Shown in pieces: positions 24,001 to 36,000 of a stretch of 64,000 nucleotides of DNA. The translations under genes were made by a program, and so were the position numbers. Each line of letters begins with the position of its first letter. Position 1 is the stretch's first letter. Below the pieces are notes generated by a model. The model made no database searches, was not told the origin of the DNA, and was given only the letters and a program-made list of their open reading frames with translations. The DNA is from Epiperipatus broadwayi (Eukaryota > Onychophora > Udeonychophora > Euonychophora > Peripatidae), in assembly GCA_028023455.1 (NCBI GenBank), contig JAQFVV010012397.1, positions 3,093,501 to 3,157,500 on the forward strand. Direction: 5' to 3'.

Positions 24001-27000
24001 TACATAATATGAAGCAATCAACCTAAAAAGAAAAAGTCAGTTGATTTGGCACCAAATTATAAGTGCTGTTATTTTATAATTACTGCTACTACTTATATTG
24101 CATTATTTTACTATGTTGGCATTTTTATTATAGTTATTTGTCAAATTTTGTCTTAAACACCACATGATTTATAGAGTGTTTTGCCTGTTTTAAATTTTGT
24201 TGTTATATATGTACAAAGATTTATTTATTTGTGTCTTGTGATCATTTGTATATAATGATTGGGTTATATGTAAAGCAATCTATTATGATTTGGTCAAAAA
24301 ATTATTCAACTATAAGTTGGCACACCTTTAAATATAAAAAAACTTGGAATTGTTTTAACATAAATCATTGAAGTAGTATTTTGTAGGGGAAAGAACAATG
24401 AAAATCTTAATAAGTGGTAGTTTAGTCATCTCTGGCGAGATTTGTAACTAATAGCTTTTTTTTTTAAATGGTAGTTGTGACTTACCTTTTAAATTTATTT
24501 CTGCATAACAATAGAATGATCCATTAAAGCATATATCTGAACTTGTTTTTTTATGATCATTTATCAGTGATTTTAATTCATTAATACAGAAGTCTGTGGT
24601 AATATAATCTTGCCATATTCTTTACCTAAAGTTCAAAGCTAGAGTAAAATTTAAAGATTTTTTTTTTAGATAACTAAGAATTTTCTGTTAAAGTTCAGTT
24701 TTTTTTTTTAGGTAGATGATATATAGGTAACTCAACTAGATCATATAATATTAGTGAGCACATGATATGCAGCTACTTTTAGTTAGTTTAAGGGTTTCAG
24801 GATATGTCTGGATAAGTCAAATAAGTGCTGATGTAGTGACTATAAAAGCAATATTATAATGTAATGCTCTACGCTGAGAAAGCTACAATTGACGTACATG
24901 TGTTGCGCATTGATTTAAATTTCTTAACATTAATATTTAATATTGTTGTCTACTAATATAATTTTAAGAATGTTATTGTCTTATCATTGAGGTTTTTTTT
25001 TTAATACATAGTTAATTATACTGCATTGGACTTTTTAATGTATGCCATCATTTTTTTCTGGGAACAACTGATATCTCAACTTATGGAGAACAAACAAATT
25101 GAAAAACAGCTGTTGTAATTTTCCTAAATAAAATAATCATTCAAATACAGAGCAAGCCAAAAGTAGATATACAATAATGATTGGGCCATATTGTAAGAGC
25201 TTGAAATTTTCTCCATCAATTCTTGCAACATGACTTGATAAGTACTAATTTTTGCTTCATACTATAAGCCAAAAAAATTAAAATAATTTGATATTTTAGT
25301 GCTTTGTATAATAAATGACTGGCTTAATAATCATCATTTTCAATCATTACTGATCTACTGCAGACTGAAGGTCTCTTCAAGTTAATGCTGTTTCTCCAAT
25401 TTATAGCCACACTTTATCAAACTTCTTTATTTCATCCAATCATCTCATATATGGTTTCCTTCTAAGTTTTTTACATTTTCTTTGGATCCAGTATAAACTT
25501 TAACAATCCATCTATTATCTCTTCTAGAAATATCTCCAGTTCCATTTCAGTCTCTTAATTTTTTCCTGTTTATTTCGTTTTCATTCTCTTTTACTTCTAA
25601 CATTCATCTCCCTATACTTCACTGAGTGATTTGAAGTCTATGTATTGCTTTTCTATTAAGTTTCCAAATCTCAGATCTGTAATTAAGAACTGGTAAAATA
25701 TATATTTCAAACACATATACTCTAAGATACTTCTATCCAAAGCACTCCATCCCAAGTTTAATTCTATAATTAATTTAATCCATTATGGTTCTTCCTATAT
25801 TAAATGACCTGCATATTTGAACTTGTTATTTTTTCCTAATTCATGATTATCATTCTTCTTTTTTTTTTCTGAGAGTATCCATGAACATTAGTTTTTTAGT
25901 GTTTATTCTTAAACATTTATTTCCATCAGATAACTTGCAACATTTTCTGTAGGTCTGAAGCACTACTTGCAAAAACAACCATGTCATTTGCAAAATCTAG
26001 ATTTATTTAGATAATCTCCATTTACTTATATTTTCTTAGCTTTTTATTTTAATCCACAAAATACTTTTTATACAACTGCTGTCTTTTGAAAATAATCAAT
26101 CACTCTGTCTTACATTCTTTTTAATGTTGCATAATATAATAATATCCCAGATCTATATTTTGATGATGCCAAGCTTTAATAACTGTAGAAATACACATTG
26201 AATCAAATGCCATTTCATAATCTTCAAATGTAAAGCACTTGGCAATTTATATTTATTAGTTCTTTCTATATAATTTCTCATAATACTTGGAAGTGTTCAA
26301 CTTTGAATCAAATGCCATTTCATAATCTTCAAATGTAAAGCACTTGGCAACTTATATTTATTAGTTCTTTCTATATAATTTCTCATAATACTTGGATGTG
26401 TTCAACTTTATTAAAACCACTTATAAATCCAGCTTTTTTAATTGATTAGAATCTAAAAGTTGCTGTAGATAAGTAGTTATTATCTTGGTAGAGGATTTAT
26501 ACAGAACTGATAGATGTATAATTTCTAATATCTGATTTGTCACTTTTTAAATATGACTATATCATATTACATAGTTCTAATCATTTGATACATCATTTAA
26601 ACATTACGAATAAAACTTTTCCAACAGTTTTTTTTTACTTGCTTCTTTTAAAATCTCATTGGTAATTCTATCATTTCCTAGAGCTTTTCTTCATAGATTA
26701 ATGGCACGTTTTATCTCATCATTTAAAATGCTTGACAATTCAGAAGATGTAGTAATTGTAGGAAATAATCTGTTTTCTTTACGACTATAATTCTTTAGAA
26801 CTCTTCCATACATTTCATATTGTCATCTCTCTTATTTAGTAATAGTTCCAGCTTTTCTTCTTATTGCTGAAACAACTTTTCTTCTAATATCAGGTTGTTT
26901 TATGTTTTTGAGGCTTTAAATTTTAGTAAAATAACATGAAAGAAAAAATGTTAATGATAATATAATTATGAATTGTCAATGAAAGCTGTAGAATATAATA

Positions 27001-30000
27001 AAATAATCAGTTTATTTTAATGGATTATATTCATATACTTCCTTTTGTTCACATATTGTCTTATCTCATTAGAAAATTTATCCCAAATTGCTGTGTTTCT
27101 GTACTATCTGTCTTCTTTTATAGTTCTTAATACAGTGTCAGTTATCTTCTTATTGGGTTCAGGCAAGTCTAAGTCACCTTCAAAGTCTATTATTATTTTA
27201 AAACAATTAGAAAATTCTATTTTAAATTCATTGAAATGCTTCTGAAAGTTAAGAATATCAATTATTAAAACTTTTTTTTTTTTTTTTAATGGTTTTGATC
27301 TTTCTAGTTGGTCTTAAAACATATCTTACATTTTATTAAATAATAATCACTTCCTGTATTGAATCGATTAATTAACATCACAATCTTGAAATACATATGT
27401 TATGATAGTTAAAATATAATCCAATTCTGGTATATCTTCATTTGGATAATTCCATATTCATAGTCTTTTAGCATTTTTTTTACAGAAATAGTATACAATT
27501 TTTCTTACAAATTCCACAAATGTGCCCTCTTTCATTTTTATTAGCTTTATTCTTTCCTGAGACAATTTTAAAAGGTTGTTTGATCTGATTAAAAGCATTT
27601 TATACATCACCATAAAAGTTCTCAACTTTTTTACAATGAGAATTTGTTGGGGTATAAACCTGAATTATCTATATTTTGTATCTTCCATTAATTTGAATAA
27701 CTAATCTTTCAGCTTTTGTTCTTTCACTTATTATTTATAATGATTCCACTCCAAAGCACATGTATTTTTTAAATCAGTTATTTCGTTACTTTTTCTTATA
27801 ATTTCATAAAGTTTAACAATATTTCATTTAATATTAGACAGTCCTACTTCCAATTTATGCAATCTTACTTTGCTTGAAAATGATCTGCAGTTATAAATAC
27901 CTAAATAAAAGATCGATATCTGAATTTGCAATCAGGGGATTTTTAGCATTTCCTCCCTTCACCTACCAATCATTGATTTGTCTGAAGACTTTACAGCTTC
28001 TTCAGAATAAGGGCCATAATTTAGTTTTGACCGTTGTGATTGTAAATATCTATAAGAAAAGAAAAAAAAATCATTTATATACACATTTATTCTGCCTTCA
28101 TTAAACCTCTACTGATTTAAATAAATTATCAGGCAACCGAGATTACAGGCTATGATGTTGATGGATATTAAATTTGGAAAAATCCCAGTAAACTCACCAC
28201 ATTGACTAATTAGTGTTGTTGAGAAGTCCATTTATATTTGTTTATCATATGAATAACCTTATTATAATAACAGATGCAACACCAAGAATATATGAAGTGA
28301 ACATTAGTAATTTACTGTGCCTGACTCATTTAAAGTCTCACAGAGTAATTAAAGAGTATTTTTTCATTGAACAGCAATCTTTTGTGGAGCCATTTTAAAT
28401 ATTAAAAAATATACAATAATTAAAATTCTGAAATTGGAAAAGATAGATTGTCATAGTTCAGTTTGAATAAAAAATTGTTAAGAATAACTAAAATGTAGAT
28501 TTTAATGGACATGAAAACAAATTTATTAATTGTTTATGTATATATATATATGTACAGTATTTTTTCCCCAAAAGATTTATTGAATATATATATATAATAG
28601 ATTTTGTTATTTAATTATTATTTTTTTTAATGATACCATTCTTATTTTATATTTCAAAAGTTAATGTTTTTTGTAAGTAAAATTGTATTGAATAATGCAA
28701 TATCTACATTTTTATGTCAAGTCAATTGATTTATAAGCTCACTGCTTTCTGGGTAAATGTTTATTAGCATTCTGATTTATCAGAATTACCAACAGTATGC
28801 AAATCACCCGTAAACAACTATCACTTCATGTATATAGAAACGGGAATTCTCATGTTTGTTTTATTATAGAGTAGTGCTGCTTATTGTAAACAATAAAAGT
28901 GCATTGAATTAATTGTCTTGAAATAAATAATAAACAAATCAAGACCAGGCATTTTGAATTCTTTAAAATACCAACAAGAACATTAGACTTTCTCAACTTA
29001 TTCGTATGCTTTCAAAAATAGTACTATTCATGTTATTGTAAACAATTAAGAAAAAGAAACTTTAAAATTCGTAAATTTAGTACATTTTACAAATATTGTC
29101 ACAAATGAGACAAAATTTTAACTTTTTATCATTTTAAAAACTATTGGGGGAGGGGGGCATTATTAGGTCATCAATATTAATCTAGTAAAATTATTTAACC
29201 TTTTTTTTTGTACCTATAATAAAAATTAATGCATTATTTTATGTTTTAATGCTAAAAATTGAAACTACTAAATGAATAATTTTGAATATATTTTTTTTTA
29301 GAAGAAAATTCCATCTGTACAGCAAACTTCTAATTTAGTAAGTTTTTTATATATATTTTTTTTTAATTTTAAATTTAAAATGATTGCTAATATCTGAAAT
29401 GTTAAAATATAATAAAATGTAATATAATAATTAATGCTATTCTTTATATTTTGTATTTTTTATTTTTCACAAATAATAAACTGTTAATAGACTTTATAAA
29501 TTTAATTAATCATAAATTTTATTTTATTTTTTGAAATTTTCAAGATTTTTTTCAGAAATATTTTTTTGAAAGCCAGTTTATTTTATTATTGTTTTTACTA
29601 TATTTTATTTTATTTATTACTTTTTATGGGATTAATTATTTTTAAAACAAGAAAAAAAATAAATAAAGAGATTTACTGAGTAATTAAAGAACTTAATTAT
29701 TTTGTTTTGAAAAACTAGTGTGTTGAATATAATTATTTTTTTTATAAAATGTAATTTAATCTTGTTTATATTACAAAATATTTTATTTAAATATGTTGTT
29801 TGCAATTATTATTTGTTATAAATGTGTATGTATGTGAGTGGATGCGATGCCATGATGTGCCTTTATTTGCATGCTTTTACACTCATTTCTGCTTGTATTT
29901 TTATCCAGTATATATATATATAGACAATTCATAATATACAGGTTTTTTTTTACTGTAAAATGTTTAATTTTTTGTTCTTTCTTATTTTTGTCTCTAATGT

Positions 30001-33000
30001 CCGAGTTTAGTCTAGATTATAAAAGCATTTTGAACATCTTTATAAAATCCTATTTTTCCATTCGAATGAGAACTTGTTCCAGAAACATAAACTTGAATTA
30101 TCTGCATTTACTATTTTCTATTGTTAATAACTAATTTTGCCACTATTTCTAATATAGCATCAATCTTTGTAATGTTCTTTCATATTTTAGTTATAATGAA
30201 TTTTATTTGTTCTTTTGATAATTATTTATAGTAAAATATGTGTTAATTTTTCATTGACAGTCATTTATTATTATAGTTAAAATAATAAAAAATCATCCTC
30301 GAATAACAGCTTAAAAATTGCCTTCATAATTTTAAAATCATAATTTATAGTTGTCTGCCATAATTACAAAAAAAGAATAAGCATTCACATTCATTCATAT
30401 ACATCTTCATCAGTCAAGAATTATTAGCATCTTAGAAAGAAACCATGATATATTATTAGTTTTAAAACTAATAAACTCTTACACTACTAAACAATTATAT
30501 AGTAATAATAGCTGCTGCATTGACAAGAACTTAATGGTCATTGGGAATTTGTCCAGTTCAATTTCTTTAAGGTAACAGAGAAATTAGAGAACTTTTTGAG
30601 TAAGTGGAAAACCTCTGTACCTGCCAATAGGGAGGACGAGCCCTAGCAGATATGGCAAGTCCCTACTTTAGGCTATAATATACTATAACTGTCTAGTACC
30701 ATTTAATAGATTTACCATTTTTCAACTATATTTAATCAATTATAACAATTGTGATTAGGTAATACTGTTATTCTATCTGAGTCCACTTTAACACTATTAA
30801 ATATTTCAAAATAAGGTCTAACCATAACAATTGTGAGATTCATCTTTTCCTATTAACAGATTACATCACCTTAACATTAAACAAATACAAAAATATTTAT
30901 TCAATGGCATGAGAATACCAACACCCTCCTTCTTATTCAGTATCTACATATGCTCTTGACTAGCAATAATGGTTAAATGAATATGATAAAATATTTATAA
31001 TTATTGATTTTCAATTAACTAATAAAGATCTTATCATGTTATTGTATGTTGAATGTTATTATTATTTCTGTAGAATTGTAATTAGCAATAATCATAATAA
31101 TAATTTTATACTAAGAAGATCTCAGGATAATCATTGATTTTTAATTAATGATTTAATCTACCTACAAAATATCAAGAGGGATTTTACTGAAACCTATAGA
31201 TAGAGCTTTTATTAAGAACAGACTTATAACTTGAATCTATAATCAAAATTATACTACTATTTTATATTTATGTTCCCTAATACTTACTATTAACTAATAT
31301 TATAACTTGTAATTAGATTTGATGCTTTTAATAATAAGTAATTCATAATTTAGTTCCTTATAAATAAGTATCCTTTAATAATTTGCAGTATTATCAATGA
31401 CTAATGTAATCAAGGTAGTTTACATTAAATTAAAATCTCTTTCAAGAACCATGTTCTGAAATAATGGTTATATTGTTTTATGCTGGATTCATTTCTTATT
31501 GCAATCTCAAATGATACATCCTGAATTTATGTGATGTAGTGACAATGACTCTCACAAAAGAAATGTAACTTTTAATACTTAATACTTTCAAAACAATAAC
31601 TTTAATCACATTATTTACAAAATATAATAAACATTTTAATTAATAGACAATTTAAAAATAACAATGGGAATGAGGTTATATACTCACATAATGTAATAAC
31701 ACTATATACAATAAAAAAAATAATATTTCGGATATTTACAATAAGCAAAAAAAAAAAATATAATACCTTTCCACAGGATAGGGCGCTGTTGTGATATTTA
31801 CCTTTACATATTTTTTTAAAAATATATCACAAATCAAATATTTCCATTAGATAATCATTTTTTTTTTTTTTCTTTTCCTCTACACTTATTAACCCTTATA
31901 AGTTAGGCTTTACATTATAAAGACAAAATTGAAAATTAATTATTATAGTCTTGCTTCAATACAATAATCTTATTCTAATATGGTGAAATGTCACTTTTGT
32001 TTATTTTTAGATTTCATGATATTCATTCTTTGATCTTTATTTCATTGAAATATTATAATACTATAAAATCATCAATTAGCTTTCGCTCTCAAACTCTATC
32101 TTCCTATGGCTTTGTTCTCAATCTATATGCTAAAATATATCCAATTAGAATTTTAAGCTGTATTTTATTAAATCTGAACCCCTATATCTTCGTGCCATAT
32201 TTTTATTTACAATTTATGAGATTCAGCTAAATGTTAATGGACCACCCTTTAGTGTATCTTAAATACAATACTTATCTTTGCTTTAATCAACAACTTAATT
32301 ATTACTTCCATATTTCTAACTTATATTTGTTTACTATCTTTCTTATAACTATTTGCTTATACAAATTACAAAATAAAATTACTTATAATTCCTTTAAAAC
32401 TATATTAAATTGTTCTTCGTAAAACATAAGATCAATTTTAAAATATCGTTTCTCCCTTTCAATATTATACGTTTAAACACAAACTCTTTACCTCTTTAGA
32501 AAAAATTTATTATTTGTTTTTTTTTTTGTATTTTTTTTTTACTATGACATCAATCATATTTATTTACTTTAATTTTCTAACAATATTTGCTAAAAACATA
32601 TCTCTTAAAATAATTAATGGACATAAATAACCAAATTAAATCAGTTATTAATTCCATTATCTATTGGTCTATTCCCTTCCCCCCTATTGTAATAATAACT
32701 ATGCTTACATATAAAATTAAATATATATAGAACTATTATGTATAAGTGTTGATTTTTTTCTAAAATACAAGTTCCTTAAAAAAACACAAACTTTTACTTT
32801 ATTCGTTCTCCTCCGAAGATTATTACAATTATAAACTTCATATGACACTGTGTTATTGACAATGTAGCAATTCTTTTTTCTTTCTTTAGTAATTAGAAAT
32901 TATCCATGACTTGCTTTATCCATTCAATTTAAATGCTCCCTGCACTAGTGATAATTTAGCATTCAATTGATTCATTGCTAGTTTTTTTTGGCTCATATTA

Positions 33001-36000
33001 TTAAGAAAAGCATTTCCCTTTTTTTATATATATATAAGTATCTTCCACACACGTTTTGTACTTCCCAATGCACCAATGTTTATTCCAACTTTCCTTCAAC
33101 AATTTATTCTCCATACAGATTTATCCTTTAGTAAATATTTTCTAGGATGGTTTTACTTTTTTTACACTTGTTTTATACATTTTCTCAATTCCAGATAATA
33201 TACTTTCATCCATGCTAGCAGACCGCTATCATTCTGTACACTTATAATTGTAATTTACATTTAACATATATATCACTTAGTATAATTTCCTTCCAACCTC
33301 TACATAAAAGTGATATTCAAACTAATACTGTTCAGTTTCAATTCTTTCTCCAATCAAAATTTTATTCAATCATGCTTTAAGATTTATTTTGACTACAGTG
33401 TATACTTTTCCATTCATACTTAGCTCAGTTCTTATCAATATATATTTTTAAAAATATGCATACTTAGCTCTGTCAAAAAATTTTACATTGTATTTTATTT
33501 GTCCTTAGCTGGTAACTTAAAAGTGTCCACTTATTTCGACTAATCTGAAGCATGATTACTTCATTTAGTTTATCAATTAAGTCTGAGATTGACATAGTAC
33601 TCTCAATGTTTTTCTTCAGTGAGGGTATTGGCCTGCATTTAATATTATTTGGCCTGCATTTAATATTATTTTCTCTATATAATGATTTTAAGAAATTCTC
33701 AAGAACCATTAATTGCTAATTTGCCTGTAGAAATCAATTTAAATTATCTGATCATTTTAACAACAACTTTATAACTTATATCCTTTAAATTATTGCAGAG
33801 TTAAAATGCATTATTATTATTATTTTTTGAAAAACAATACTATTTAAGGAATTTTAAGTGAACTTTTTAAGATAAAAAAAATCAAAACTAGTTACTTGTC
33901 TTTTACGGTCTGTGTTAATCCAATTTATTCTCCCTCCAATTTTATTGAAACAATCCTCTGCGTACAATTTATTGGTAAATTCCCCTTTCTTGCTTTCAAA
34001 ACATTTACTTAGTTGTGAGTATTTAATTTATTTTTAAAATGAAAATATTTGGTTTTGAAATATTTTTCAATAAAGATAATACTTTTTAGAAACTGAATAA
34101 AGTACAATTTATTTTCTTGATTTAGATCATTTGATTTTATTTTTATACAAATGAGCTTCAATATTACTTTTATGGTTTTTAATGATGAAATTTGTGAAAT
34201 GAATTTTAGTTATTTATTTTTAAACATAATTTAAGATTTAAGTAGAAACAATAATCTTTTTTTTTTTTTTTTTATAATATTACATGTGCATAGCAATTAT
34301 TAGCTATCTATATAACACATATTTGTTTAGAAGATTATATTTGAACTTCACTATAATTTTAAATGATCAACGTATAAAAATAATTGTGGTGAAACTTTTT
34401 AAAAAAATTTAATATATAAATAAACTGTTTACTTATTTGTAGCTATAATAAATTTATAATTTTTTATGTACATTTGTAACCAACTAATTTACTCAGCATT
34501 TATATCCTTTATATATATGCCTTGAAATTGACTAAACCGAAGTTCAAATCTTAGGATACTTAAAATGACAATTACTTTTCCTAGCCTAATAAGTACCTAT
34601 TTTTTTGATTTAACAAAATTTAAAATTATGCATTTAAAACATTTTATTCCCAATTTTTTTATGATGGGATGTACCAATAAAAAGGGCACAATATATATGT
34701 ATGTGTGTGTGTGTGTGTACGCATATCTAAGTATAAATATGACAATTATTAAAATATTGTTTTGATGTATATTAATTTAATTTCTATTTTGTAAATAAAA
34801 TAAGAAACAAATTTAGAAATATAGATACAGCAAATATTTTTTCTTTGAAGAAGAACATATTGTAAAAAGAACTGAAGATTATTTTTGTTTAATGTGTATG
34901 TATTAATTATTAAGTGGACTTTTTTTATATAAATTTATTTATTTATTTTTAGCCACCTCTTCCTAAAATAATTAGCTCGAACAGTGTATCTAATAACCAA
35001 AATGTTTCTAAGTCACAACAAAATAGTCCGGAAGTTAAAGCATCAGCATCAGTAGATTTACTTGGATTAGGTAATATATATGAGTGAATATATATATTGT
35101 ACTGGGACATAATTTTTTTCATCTTGAGAATTTCTTTTTTATATAGATCCTGGTTATAAAGGAATTTAAAGCTTTTTATACTATACATATAAGTATATGA
35201 CCAAATTGCTCATTTTTGTAATTTACTAAATAAATATTAGAAAAAATGCGGATTATATTTCCTGGTCAATCAAACCCTGAGTAATAGTATATGATATGAT
35301 ATAAATGAAAACTATGACTTATAACAGAAAATTATTTTGTTTGTCATCTGATCCTTCGTGTCAGTTGCTAGAGGCGTGATTTCTAATCAAAAACACATTA
35401 ATATAATGTTCCTGGGCCAGCGATTCTCTATTAATATTGACTTTTTTTTTGTTTGTTTACAAAGTTTACTTTCTTTCGTTTCTGAATTATTTTTCCCAAA
35501 AAATATTTTTGACGATGGTATAATAATAATTGTTTGTTTGTTTTTTTAATTTTTATTGACAAGAGGGTCTTTTTTGGTGTGTGTTCAAATAGTAATTTTT
35601 TTTTTTTAAATAGTATTACTGTTTTTGTAAAATTGGATTGCCAAAATTTAAGAGAGAACGGGTCTTTTTTGGTGTGTGTTCAAATAGTAATTTGTGTTTT
35701 TTTTTTTTTTAAATAGTATTACTGTTTTTGTAAAATTGGATTGCTGAAATTTAAGAGAGAACGGGTTTTTTTTGGATGGATCTTTAAATAATAATTGACA
35801 TTACTTTGATAGGTTTCCATTTGATTGCCGACAATAATTAGTGGGAGGGGTGTTTTTGTGTACGATTAAATAATAATTTACGTTACTTTGATAGGTTTAC
35901 ATTTGATTGCCGACAACAATTATCGGGAGAAGTGTTGTTGTTGTTTGTTTTTCGCATGTGTATGTTTAAATAAAAATTAAAACCGTTACTTTGATCGGTT

